Assembly (NCBI GenBank): GCA_013215565.1
Contig: JABSQV010000023.1
Location: 175,442 to 225,622 of the forward strand
Origin: Myxococcales bacterium
GTDB taxonomy: Bacteria; Myxococcota_A; UBA9160; SZUA-336
DNA length: 50,181 nt
Direction of reading: 5' to 3'
In this document: positions 7,869-15,271 of the stretch, piece by piece
Position numbering within the stretch: the stretch's first letter is position 1
Layout of the letters: the number at the start of each line of letters is the position of its first letter
Notes under the pieces: generated by a model
What the model was told of the DNA's origin: nothing
The model's database searches: none
The model's input: only the letters and a program-made list of their open reading frames with translations
Program-made: the position numbers and the translations under genes

Positions 7869-9035
7869 ATGCACTTCGGATGGACGGCCGAGCAGGAACT
7901 GCTCCGAGGCACCGCGCGCGAGTTTCTCGAGCGGGAGTGTCCGATCTCGCGGGTCCGGGAGTGGATGGAAGATCCACGCGGCTACAGCCCCGAGGTCTGG
8001 GCGCAACTGGCCGAACTCGGATGGCTCGGGCTCCTGATTCCGGAGGCGTACGGGGGCTCAGGCCTTGGCTTCGTCGATCTGGTTGCGATCCTCGAGGAGA
8101 CGGGGCGTGCGCTGCTTCCATCCCCATTTCTGGCGACGCTTCAGGGAACGCTCGCGGTGCTGCGGGCCGGGAACGCCACGCAACGAGAGGAGATCCTGGG
8201 CGCTGTCGCGGCCGGCGAGAGAATTCTCTCGTTCGCGATCACCGAGGAGTCCGGAACCGAGGACGCGCGCGATCTCGAGACGCGCGCGGCGCGCGACGGC
8301 TCCGGGTACCGCGTGACCGGGATCAAGCTGTTCGTTCCGGATGGCCAGAATGCCGACCAGATCGTCGTCGTTGCCCGGACCGGCGCAGACGTCGCCCAGA
8401 CGGGCGCAGACGTCGCCCGGACGGGCGCAGAGGCCGAGTCCGGGATGTCGCTGCTCCTCGTCGATCGTGGGGCGCCCGGACTCGAAGTACGACCGCTCGA
8501 GTCGATCGATCCCACGCGCCGGATCGCGGAGCTTCGCTTGGACGGTGTGCGCGCGGAGCTTCTGGGCGAAGACGCGGCCGGCTGGAACACCTGGTGCTGG
8601 GTTCGCGACCGCGGGCTGGTCGCGCTCGCGGCCGAGGCCGTCGGCGGCGTGGAGAAGGTGCTCGAGGACGCGGTTGCATACGCGAAGCAACGCGTTCAGT
8701 TCGGAAAGCCGATCGGGGTCAATCAGGCGATCAAGCACAAGTGCGCCGACATGTTGATCGATCTCGAGTCCTCGAGATCGATCACGCACTACGCCGCCTG
8801 GAACGCCGCGCAGGATCTCGAGGAGACCTCGCTATTTGCTTCGATGGCCAAGGCGTTCACGAGCGATGCCTACCGCCGCGCGAGTGCCGAGAACATCCAG
8901 ATCCACGGCGGGGTCGGGTTTACCTGGGAGTACGACTGTCACCTGTACTTCCGGCGCGCGAAGGCCATCGAGGTCAGCTACGGGGATTCGGTCCATCACC
9001 GGGAGCAGGTGGCGGAACTCCTCAACCTCGCTTGA
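7869..9035 (+). CDS. Acyl-CoA dehydrogenase family protein
   Basis: FAD-dependent enzyme family that makes the alpha-beta double bond in acyl-CoA or sterol-side-chain CoA esters. The 388 residues cover all three domains: N-terminal helical (LAELGWLGLLIPEAYGGSG near 46-64), beta (FAITEESG near 120-127, like A-x-TEP-x-GSD), and C-terminal (RVQFGKPIGVNQAIKHK near 276-292, IQIHGGVGFTWEYDCHLYFRRA near 339-360). Where the classical enzymes have the catalytic Glu in YEGT, this one reads SYGDSVHH, as in the FadE-like subunits that pair with a catalytic partner; activity alone is therefore uncertain. A triple 21-base repeat inserts TGADVA units near residue 170-190. Its 3' end overlaps aroE, on the other strand, by 14 bases. 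It does not sit in a fatty-acid operon, though a thiolase lies 6 kb away. Confidence 0.88.
   Translation: MHFGWTAEQELLRGTAREFLERECPISRVREWMEDPRGYSPEVWAQLAELGWLGLLIPEAYGGSGLGFVDLVAILEETGRALLPSPFLATLQGTLAVLRAGNATQREEILGAVAAGERILSFAITEESGTEDARDLETRAARDGSGYRVTGIKLFVPDGQNADQIVVVARTGADVAQTGADVARTGAEAESGMSLLLVDRGAPGLEVRPLESIDPTRRIAELRLDGVRAELLGEDAAGWNTWCWVRDRGLVALAAEAVGGVEKVLEDAVAYAKQRVQFGKPIGVNQAIKHKCADMLIDLESSRSITHYAAWNAAQDLEETSLFASMAKAFTSDAYRRASAENIQIHGGVGFTWEYDCHLYFRRAKAIEVSYGDSVHHREQVAELLNLA
8376..8438 (+). repeat. Three 21-base tandem units in the acyl-CoA dehydrogenase
   Basis: Units at 8376-8396, 8397-8417 and 8418-8438. The first two differ at only a few bases, and the third diverges at its end. 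They encode RTGADVA, QTGADVA, RTGAEAE in the loop of the beta domain and keep the frame open. Confidence 0.85.
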
Positions 9036-9822
9036 GGGCCTCCTCGGCGGCTCCGCGAAGCCGGCCGGGGTCCGCGCTGCGGCCGGACCAGAGTTTCAGT
9101 TGCTCCACCGCCTGGTGCACGAGCATGTCGAGGCCATCCTGGGTTCTGCAGCCGCGCTCGCGCGCCTCGCGGAGCAGGCGGGTTTCGAGGGGCCGGTAGA
9201 CGGTGTCGAATACCGTCATTTCGGGCTCGAGCCGTCCGGTCGGAAACGGGGTGTCGTCCGGGTTTGGATCCATGCCCACCGGCGTCGCGTTCACGAGCAG
9301 GTCGGGGGTCTTCTGCTGCGCTCCCGCGCGCGCGCCGAGATCGCGGGCCAGGCGCACGGCCCGTTCCTGCGTCCGGTTCGAAACTGTGACCTGCATGCCG
9401 AACTCCAGCAGCGCGAATACCACCGCCCGCGCGGCACCCCCCGCACCGAGCACGGTTGCGCGCCGCCCCTGCCACGGCCCCATGGCTTCGAGCGTCCGGC
9501 GGACGCCCAACCAGTCCGTGTTGTCGGCGCGAATCCGGTCTCCGCTCCGGGTCAGGGTGTTGGCGGCCCCGATCCGGCGCGCATCTTCCGAAACCTCGTC
9601 TGCGAGTTCGAGGACCGCCTGCTTGTGCGGGATCGAGATCGACAGCTGTCGAATCCCGAGGGCGCGCATGCCGGAAACCGCTGCGGCGAGATGCTCGGCC
9701 GGCACGTCGAAGGGCAGGTAGACGGCGTCCAGCCCGAGTGCGTCGTAGGCCGCCCTGTGCAATGCCGGAGAGAGCGTGTGTCCAGCGGGATGAAGCAGGA
9801 TTCCGCAGAGCTCGGTCGCCAT
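9022..9822 (-). CDS. aroE: Shikimate dehydrogenase
   Basis: NADPH-dependent reduction of 3-dehydroshikimate to shikimate in aromatic amino acid synthesis. The 266-residue protein has the substrate site HTLSPALH at 15-22, the catalytic Lys67 in SISIPHK, Asp103 in ADNTDW (99-104), the NADP loop VLGAGGAARAV at about 124-134, the NADP-specificity motif SNRTQERA near 150, and a C-terminal GLDMLVHQAVEQLKLW. The more usual NVT-x-P-x-K is SISIPHK here, a mild variation. The ATG at 9822 has AGGA-rich sequence upstream; an open frame continues to 9987 but overlaps the next gene. It follows the ceramidase-like gene by 23 bases. Its end overlaps the acyl-CoA dehydrogenase, tail to tail, by 14 bases. Confidence 0.95.
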   Translation of the reverse strand: MATELCGILLHPAGHTLSPALHRAAYDALGLDAVYLPFDVPAEHLAAAVSGMRALGIRQLSISIPHKQAVLELADEVSEDARRIGAANTLTRSGDRIRADNTDWLGVRRTLEAMGPWQGRRATVLGAGGAARAVVFALLEFGMQVTVSNRTQERAVRLARDLGARAGAQQKTPDLLVNATPVGMDPNPDDTPFPTGRLEPEMTVFDTVYRPLETRLLREARERGCRTQDGLDMLVHQAVEQLKLWSGRSADPGRLRGAAEEALKRG

Positions 9823-9845
9823 CGCCTCGTCCTTCTTCCTCGAAC

Positions 9846-11159
9846 TCAGGGAACCCGATCGATCCCGCGCAGGGTTTCCACCGCCTCTGCGATCAGCCAC
9901 GGAGCGAAGCCGGGCCCGTGCAGAGACAGGCAGGCTTCGTAGCCGCCTCGCTCGAAGGTCTCGCCGGAGACAGCGTATCCGAGCCAATCGTTGGAGAGAG
10001 ATACGACAAAGCGCGTCGAGCCGCCGGGCATCTGGCTCCGAATTGCCTCTCCAACCGCGGCCGTGGGCTCGGCCGGGAGCGCGATCAGGGTCGCGTCACC
10101 GATTCGGAGCGCGTGCAGCGGAACCCGTTTCGCCACGAAGCGCTCGAGCGGAGCGCGGACGAGCGGCGTGAGCCACCAGATGCCGCAGAAGCGGCGCAGT
10201 GCAAGCGGGGGCGGCTCGGTCCAGCGCTCGGCCAGCTGGAGTTCGGGCGACGACGGGGGCCCGAGCGCCGCGGAAGCCTCCAGTACCGCGCGTCCGAGCC
10301 GGCCGCCGATCTCGTTCACCTGCTTCCACTGCGCCTCGGGCGGTCCCTCCCAGAGTTCCCCTTCCGCGGGCGCGGGCGCCTGATCTCCGAGCGGACCCGG
10401 CAGAAACACTGCGCGAGTACCGCGCGCTTCGAGCCAGCGGCGCGCGGCTCCCACGTAGTCGGCCGAGTAGCGGGTGCTGCCGGGCGAGAGCACCGTGGGG
10501 TGTGCCCCGTACGCGAATACGAGCAGCGGCGCGCGGCCGTCGCCGAAGCGCGCGCGCAGCACGGGCAGCGCGCGCTCGCGTGCGCCGTCGGCCCGGCGCC
10601 GATTCAGCGCGAGTTCGAGTGTGGCCTCGCCGCTCTGGATCTCGGCGGGCGCGAGATCGGCCGCGGCCGCCGCCAGGGCCTCGGAGGCGGCCGCCACGAT
10701 GCGGCCCGGCATCTCGGGATCGAACGCGCCACCCGTCACCCGCTCCGCCAGCCAGCCCGGAAGGTAGCCGCCCGGGCCCGAGTGCGTGTGCGTCGCCGTG
10801 AACACGATTGCGTCCAGTTCGAGGGGCGCCGTGGCTGCGACGAGATCCGCCCGGAGCGCGCTGCGCGGGATCACGAGATCCGCGACGACGAGTGCGACGC
10901 GAAGTTCTCCCCGGGCGAAGACGACCGCCCGAATCTCGGGGGCGTCGAGTGTGCCGTCGGCGCGACGATCCCGAAGCCCCCCGTACCCCCCGAGCGGCGC
11001 ACCTTCGAGCGCGGGCAGGGCTGCGCGCCCGAAGCCGACCCGCACCGGGCCCGCGTCGGCACCGGAGAGTCCGAACGCCAGGACGGCGGTGAGCCAGACC
11101 CGGTGGGCGCGCAGCCGCTTACGCCCCGTCGACGCGCGCCCGTACCGCGCGCAGATCAT
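9846..11159 (-). CDS. Neutral/alkaline ceramidase-like secreted protein
   Basis: Resembles the N-terminal catalytic part of neutral/alkaline non-lysosomal ceramidases, zinc amidases that cut the fatty acid from ceramide; related proteins of unknown substrate are common in bacteria. The 437-residue protein has a basic n-region and hydrophobic signal peptide (about 18-36, ending GADAG), an early VGFGRAALP element, and TATHTHSGPGGY at about 119-130, the family's zinc-site motif with two His and the following Ser. FAYGAHPTVLSPG near 212-224 holds another conserved His. It lacks the C-terminal Ig-like domain of the ceramidases, so the substrate may differ. The ATG at 11159 lies 41 bases inside the uracil-DNA glycosylase gene; no later start with a whole signal peptide was found. 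Confidence 0.8.
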   Translation of the reverse strand: MICARYGRASTGRKRLRAHRVWLTAVLAFGLSGADAGPVRVGFGRAALPALEGAPLGGYGGLRDRRADGTLDAPEIRAVVFARGELRVALVVADLVIPRSALRADLVAATAPLELDAIVFTATHTHSGPGGYLPGWLAERVTGGAFDPEMPGRIVAAASEALAAAAADLAPAEIQSGEATLELALNRRRADGARERALPVLRARFGDGRAPLLVFAYGAHPTVLSPGSTRYSADYVGAARRWLEARGTRAVFLPGPLGDQAPAPAEGELWEGPPEAQWKQVNEIGGRLGRAVLEASAALGPPSSPELQLAERWTEPPPLALRRFCGIWWLTPLVRAPLERFVAKRVPLHALRIGDATLIALPAEPTAAVGEAIRSQMPGGSTRFVVSLSNDWLGYAVSGETFERGGYEACLSLHGPGFAPWLIAEAVETLRGIDRVP

Positions 11160-11856
11160 CCCAGACCGCCTGTCGCGTCTCCTTCGTGTAGTTCCGGAGC
11201 AGATAGGCCGGGTGGTAGGTCGGCATCAGCGGGATGCCGTGCCAGACTTCCCAAGTTCCGCGGGCACGCGTGATCGCGACGGGTCTTCCGAGCATCTTCT
11301 GTGCCGCGGGCTTTCCCAGCGTGACGATGACCCGGGGTGCGATGGCGCGGATCTGTTTCTCCAGGAATGGGCTGCAGGATGCCACCTCGTCGAGTTGAGG
11401 ATCGCGGTTCTTGGGGGGCCGGCACTTGACGATGTTGCAGATGTACACGTCTTCCCGGGTCCATCCGACCGCTTCGATCATTTTTGTGAGCAGTTCCCCC
11501 GCGCGCCCCACGAAGGGCCGGCCGCTGCGGTCTTCCTGTTCCCCCGGCCCTTCGCCGACGAAGACCACGGGGGCCTCGGGGCTGCCCTCGCCGAACACGA
11601 TGTTGCGCCGCCCCTCGTGCAGTCGGCAGCGTGTGCAGTCTCCCAGTTCCTTGACCACCGCCCGGAGCGCTCGCTCGGAATCTCCCCCGCGGGGAATGCG
11701 GGAGGCGTCCAGGGGAGCCACGGCCGGACGAAAGCCGGGCGCGTTAGGCGCAGGCGGGGCCGCGCGTGGCACGCGATCGACTCCGTTGGCTTCGAGTTCG
11801 ATCAGACTCTCGCGAATCTCTCGTACCAGGCGGCGGCCCTTCTCGGAAACGCTCAC
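11119..11856 (-). CDS. Type-4 uracil-DNA glycosylase (4Fe-4S)
   Basis: Removes uracil from DNA in base-excision repair. The 245-residue protein has the four iron-sulfur cysteines of family 4: Cys74 and Cys77 in CTRC, Cys145 in VKCRPPKNR, and Cys161, with 15 residues between the last two. The active-site block GEGPGEQEDRSGRPFVGRAGELL spans about 101-123 and the second motif HPAYLLR is at 215-221. The first 60 residues are low in order. The start is GTG at 11856, overlapping the stop of the cytochrome gene by four bases (GTGA). Its end overlaps the ceramidase-like gene. Repair and secreted-enzyme genes in one coupled run is odd, and probably reflects genome compaction and not a shared task. Confidence 0.93.
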   Translation of the reverse strand: MSVSEKGRRLVREIRESLIELEANGVDRVPRAAPPAPNAPGFRPAVAPLDASRIPRGGDSERALRAVVKELGDCTRCRLHEGRRNIVFGEGSPEAPVVFVGEGPGEQEDRSGRPFVGRAGELLTKMIEAVGWTREDVYICNIVKCRPPKNRDPQLDEVASCSPFLEKQIRAIAPRVIVTLGKPAAQKMLGRPVAITRARGTWEVWHGIPLMPTYHPAYLLRNYTKETRQAVWDDLRAVRARVDGA

Positions 11857-13790
11857 TCTGCAGCACTCCCCGCGGGTGCGGAACCGGAACCGTGCCGGAC
11901 CCGCTCCAGCTTTTCCTCGAGTTCGAACTCGAAGCCCGGATCGTTGGCATCGTCGTGGCAGCTACCGCAGATCTGCAGGATCACGCAACTGTCACACTTG
12001 TCGGTCAGCCCCAGGATCGTACCCGACCTGCGGGCATCGGGGCCAACGTGTGCGCCCCCCGGACCGTGGCAGCTCTCGCAGCCGACACCGCCGAGCGCCT
12101 CGCCGCCGCTCGGAAAGCCGCCTGCGGCTTCGAAGCCGGTCGTGTGGCAGCGCTGGCAATCCGCGCTCCCGGCCCGCTTTTGCGCCTCCAGCGTTTCGAG
12201 CGCTCGCGCGTGTGGTGTCTTCTGCCAGAGCGCGAATTCCCGGCTGTGACAGTCGGCACAGGCCCGGGATCCGACGTAGTCGGCGTCGTGGAAGAGGGAT
12301 CGCTGGCGATGTTCGCGCTGCTCGAGCAGCGCCCGCCTTTCCTCGAGCGAGAGATTCGCGAACCGGAGTTGCGCCGCGTGCGAGACCTCGGGCAACCGCT
12401 CCGAGAAGATGAAGTTCAGGGAGTGGGTGGCCGTGTGACAGTCCGCACACACGCCCGCGTAGCCTCCCTTCTCGGCCAGGAAGTCCGGAGACTGGTGCGG
12501 CCCGCCGCGTCCGTGGCAGTTCTCGCACTGCACGCCTTCCAGATGTTCCCGTGGCTGATCCAGGTCGTACCCTCCGCGCTCGCTCCATCCTACGCTGTGA
12601 CACCCGATGCACTCCGAGTTTCGCTCCTCCCCGTGCTCGAGCAGCGTGTCGTACGCGTGCGCGTGACGGGTCAGCAGCCAGCTCGAATGCTGCGCGCGGT
12701 GGCAGGCCTGGCACATCCCCGAGCCGCTGTACTCGGAACGGCTGAGCAGAATCGGGTTGGGGACGCCCAGCGCCTGACGCAACGTCATCGAGATCATGGC
12801 CTCGATCCGTGGGCTGATGCCGCCGAAGCGTGACAGAATCCTGCCGCTTCGATCGATCAGCACGGTATCGGGAACGCCCAGGCGGTGCTCGTAGGACTGC
12901 TGCGTCGACGCCTCCAGATCGACGTAGAGTGGGAGTTCGAGTTCGAGGTCCTCCCGCATTTCGCGCATCAGAAAGGGTCGGTTCCGAATGCTGACCGGAA
13001 CGACTTCGAGGTCTTCGTAGCCCGGCTTCCGTTTCAGACGGTCCAGATATTGGAGCGCGTCGTGGCAGTGGGGGCAGGTCGGCAGGAAGAAGACCAGCGC
13101 GATCACCTTCCCGCGCAGTTTCTCAAGACTCGCAGTGGTGCCTGCGAGGCTCTCGAGCTCGAACGCGGGCGCCGGGGGCGAGGTCCCGAGCAAGGGGCGC
13201 GTGCTCTGATCGAGTGGCTCCAGCCGCAGAACCCGGCGCAACTCGGCCTCGTACGCCTCCGCCGCACCCAAAATCCCCTCCGGTTCCCAGGCGAATGCGC
13301 TGATGATGTATCCGTCGGCGTCGATGACGTAGAGCGCTGACCTGCCCGGGGGTACGCCGAGCTTGCGGGTAATCGAAAGCTCGCGGTCGAGAATGACGGG
13401 CAGGCCTTCGAAATAGCCGTCCACGAAGGGCTGCACGCGCTCGGGCTCGAGGTCCCGGTTGACAGCCAGGACCGCGATGTTCGCGCCCGCGGCATCCCGG
13501 ATGATCCGTCCCGCCAGCCGCGCCATCTCGGGCGCGGAGTCGTCGGTCGTCGCGAACGCGTAGATCAGTCCGCGCCGGCCCGCGAAGCTATCGGTGCTGC
13601 CGATTCCGCCGCCCAGCAGTGGGCCCGAGAAGCGAGGGAGCACGCGCTCGCTCCGGGCTTCCGCAGCGAGCCCGCCGGGCGTTCCGCCCGCAATCAAGAT
13701 CAGCAGGAGGGCCGGCGCCCGCAGCCAGCGCGCGCGTCTCGGGGGCCCCGCCCGGGTCCCGCCCGAGCCCGGTTTCCGCCTCGATTTCAT
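11853..13790 (-). CDS. Double thioredoxin-fold / octaheme c-type cytochrome fusion
   Basis: Exported electron-transfer protein of unrecognised precise role. The 645 residues hold a signal region (about 24-43, after a basic n-region), a first thioredoxin-like domain without CxxC (about 60-195), a second redoxin domain (about 203-345) with active site CPHC at 239-242, then a cytochrome part with eight CxxCH haem sites beginning at 360, 394, 422, 448, 511, 545, 571 and 608. Two CxxCHGxGGxH-like blocks (at 422 and 571) suggest an internal duplication, as in cytochrome c554-type proteins. CDSC at 599-602, just before the last haem site, has no His. It probably moves electrons between periplasmic thiols and a respiratory chain (inference). 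The start is ATG at 13790, behind a strong promoter. Confidence 0.87.
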   Translation of the reverse strand: MKSRRKPGSGGTRAGPPRRARWLRAPALLLILIAGGTPGGLAAEARSERVLPRFSGPLLGGGIGSTDSFAGRRGLIYAFATTDDSAPEMARLAGRIIRDAAGANIAVLAVNRDLEPERVQPFVDGYFEGLPVILDRELSITRKLGVPPGRSALYVIDADGYIISAFAWEPEGILGAAEAYEAELRRVLRLEPLDQSTRPLLGTSPPAPAFELESLAGTTASLEKLRGKVIALVFFLPTCPHCHDALQYLDRLKRKPGYEDLEVVPVSIRNRPFLMREMREDLELELPLYVDLEASTQQSYEHRLGVPDTVLIDRSGRILSRFGGISPRIEAMISMTLRQALGVPNPILLSRSEYSGSGMCQACHRAQHSSWLLTRHAHAYDTLLEHGEERNSECIGCHSVGWSERGGYDLDQPREHLEGVQCENCHGRGGPHQSPDFLAEKGGYAGVCADCHTATHSLNFIFSERLPEVSHAAQLRFANLSLEERRALLEQREHRQRSLFHDADYVGSRACADCHSREFALWQKTPHARALETLEAQKRAGSADCQRCHTTGFEAAGGFPSGGEALGGVGCESCHGPGGAHVGPDARRSGTILGLTDKCDSCVILQICGSCHDDANDPGFEFELEEKLERVRHGSGSAPAGSAAE

Positions 13791-13802
13791 AATGGCCGCG
13801 GG

Positions 13803-13832
13803 ATGTTACGAAGCGAGCGCCGGGCGTGTCAA
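13803..13832 (-). promoter_or_regulatory. Strong candidate promoter for the cytochrome operon
   Basis: On the minus strand: perfect TTGACA (13832-13827), 18 bases, TAACAT (13808-13803); 10 of 12 consensus positions. Only 12 bases separate the -10 from the ATG at 13790, so the transcript would be nearly leaderless. It would drive the cytochrome, glycosylase, ceramidase-like and aroE genes. Confidence 0.6.
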
Positions 13833-13852
13833 ACCTGCCCCTCGCGGCTCCG

Positions 13853-13881
13853 TTTACGCGGGACCGGCCGCCGCATAGACT
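13853..13881 (+). promoter_or_regulatory. Candidate promoter for xdhC-sufU
   Basis: TTTACG (13853-13858), 17 bases, TAGACT (13876-13881); 8 of 12 consensus positions. It is divergent from the cytochrome promoter, so the two -35 regions lie 20 bases apart and could be co-regulated. Confidence 0.45.
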
Positions 13882-13901
13882 CGGTGAAGGAGCGATTCAG
13901 C

Positions 13902-14774
13902 TTGAGTATTCCCTCTTCGACCGAGTTCGTGCGCCAGCTGCGGCAGCTAACCGAGTCGCGGCGCCCGTGCGCGGTGGCCACGGTGGTGGAGGTGATCGGG
14001 AGCGCGTCGGCAGGGCCGGGCGCCAAGGCCATCATCGATGCCGCGGGCCGGACCGTCTTTGGCTGGGTCGGCGGCGGCTGTGCCGAGACCGCAGTCCGGG
14101 ACGAAGCGCTTCGGGCGCTCGCGGATGGGCGGCCGCGGCTATTGCGGGTCGATCTCGACGACGAGGTGCTGGGCGTCGGGATGCCGTGTGGGGGGCAGAT
14201 GAACGTGTATGTCGAGCCGGTCCTCCCGGAGCCTAGCCTGCTCGTGCTCGGGCACGGGCGCATCGCCGAGGCGACGGTCTCGATCGGCAAGTTGCTCGAG
14301 TTTCGCGTGACGGTCGACGATCCGCTCGCGACGCCCGAAGCCTTTCCTCTCGCCGATCTTACGATCGCGGACGATCCGGACTACGCGAAGGCGGAGTGCG
14401 ACGCGGAGACCTACGTCGTGATCACGACCCAGCACCGAGGCGACTACGAGGCGCTCTCTCGCGTGCTACGTCAGGGCCCGGCCTGGGTGGGGCTGGTGGC
14501 GAGCCGCAAGCGCAGTGCGCTCGTGATCGAGCGGCTCTTCGAAGACGGCTTCTCGGCCGACGAACTGCGCCGGGTCGCTGCGCCCTGCGGGCTCGACATC
14601 GGGGCCGCGACGCCGCAGGAGATCGCGCTCTCGATTATGTCAGAGGTCCTGCAGGTGCGCCGCGGTTCGACCGGGTCGGGTCGCCCGCTGCGCGACGTGA
14701 AGGGCGTGCAGATTTCGGCGGATGGGATCGAGGTCCCGGAGGGGCCGCCCAGTTCCGACAAGTGTCCGAGCTGA
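13902..14774 (+). CDS. XdhC/CoxI family protein (molybdoenzyme maturation)
   Basis: XdhC-type proteins bind molybdenum cofactor, protect it while its sulfido ligand is added, and insert it into xanthine or CO dehydrogenase-type enzymes. The 290-residue protein has the N-terminal CoxI block (VVEVIGSASAGPGAKAI near 28-44, GWVGGGCAE near 56-64, LGVGMPCGGQM near 92-102) and a C-terminal Rossmann part (LLVLGHGRIAE near 115-125, VGLVASRKRSA near 198-208, GLDIGAATPQEIALSI near 236-251). I chose TTG at 13902 because AAGGAG ends nine bases upstream; an in-frame GTG at 13884 would add six residues. No molybdenum hydroxylase subunit lies in the window. It overlaps the SufU-type gene by 13 bases, hinting at a link between sulfur transfer and cofactor maturation. 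Confidence 0.85.
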   Translation: MSIPSSTEFVRQLRQLTESRRPCAVATVVEVIGSASAGPGAKAIIDAAGRTVFGWVGGGCAETAVRDEALRALADGRPRLLRVDLDDEVLGVGMPCGGQMNVYVEPVLPEPSLLVLGHGRIAEATVSIGKLLEFRVTVDDPLATPEAFPLADLTIADDPDYAKAECDAETYVVITTQHRGDYEALSRVLRQGPAWVGLVASRKRSALVIERLFEDGFSADELRRVAAPCGLDIGAATPQEIALSIMSEVLQVRRGSTGSGRPLRDVKGVQISADGIEVPEGPPSSDKCPS

Positions 14775-15226
14775 GCGAGGTCGAGGCCCTCTATCGGGAA
14801 GTCGTCCTCGACCATTACCGCAATCCCCGGCACCGGCGGGCGCTCGACGCGCCCGACGCGGCCGCGACCGTGCACAATCCGGTCTGCGGCGATCAGGTTC
14901 GGGTCGAGGTCGAGTTCGCCGAAGACCCGACCGAGCCGGGCCGACGCAGACTGGCGGCTCTCTCTGCACGCACACGCGGCTGCAGCATCGCGGTCGCGGC
15001 TGGAAGCGTGATGACGGAACTGCTCGCCGGCCGCCCGATCGGCGAGGCAACCGGCCTGCGTGCCGAACTCCGTCGCATCGTCGAGGGCCGGAGTCCGGCG
15101 CCTGGAACGGATCGCCGGCTGCGCGCCTTCGCGGGGGTCTCGCGTTTCCCCTCGCGGCGCCGCTGCGCCCTGCTCGCGTGGGAGGCGCTGGACGAAGCGC
15201 TGCAGGCCCCGGGGCCCGGCTCGTAA
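14762..15226 (+). CDS. SufU/NifU-like sulfur-transfer scaffold
   Basis: Zinc-binding sulfurtransferase or Fe-S scaffold of the SufU type. The 154-residue protein matches the family from the start: LYREVVLDHYRNPRHRR at 10-26, NPVCGD at 39-44 (Cys42 and Asp44), TRGCSIAVAAGSVM at 71-84 (Cys74), then Cys135 in SRRRCALLAW. The four ligand positions of SufU are all present. The start is GTG at 14762, inside the end of xdhC (13-base overlap), so translation is probably coupled. No sufBCD or cysteine desulfurase genes are in the window. Its role may be iron-sulfur assembly or, given the neighbour, delivery of sulfur to molybdenum cofactor (inference). Confidence 0.88.
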   Translation: MSELSEVEALYREVVLDHYRNPRHRRALDAPDAAATVHNPVCGDQVRVEVEFAEDPTEPGRRRLAALSARTRGCSIAVAAGSVMTELLAGRPIGEATGLRAELRRIVEGRSPAPGTDRRLRAFAGVSRFPSRRRCALLAWEALDEALQAPGPGS

Positions 15227-15234
15227 CCGGGCCC
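15212..15234. terminator. GC hairpin over the sufU stop
   Basis: GGGCCCGG (15212-15219), 7-base loop, CCGGGCCC (15227-15234): a perfect 8-bp stem on the stop codon between two converging genes. No U-run, so factor-dependent termination or 3'-end protection is more likely than classical termination. Confidence 0.4.
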
Positions 15235-15271
15235 GCGCACGGCGGGAAGCTGGCTCCGGCGTCGTAGCCGC

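Noticed and set aside
13062-13076. CPHCH in the cytochrome fusion as a ninth haem site
   Set aside because: It follows the VFFLPT strand of a thioredoxin fold and lies far from the haem cluster, so it is best read as the redoxin active site, although it formally matches CxxCH.
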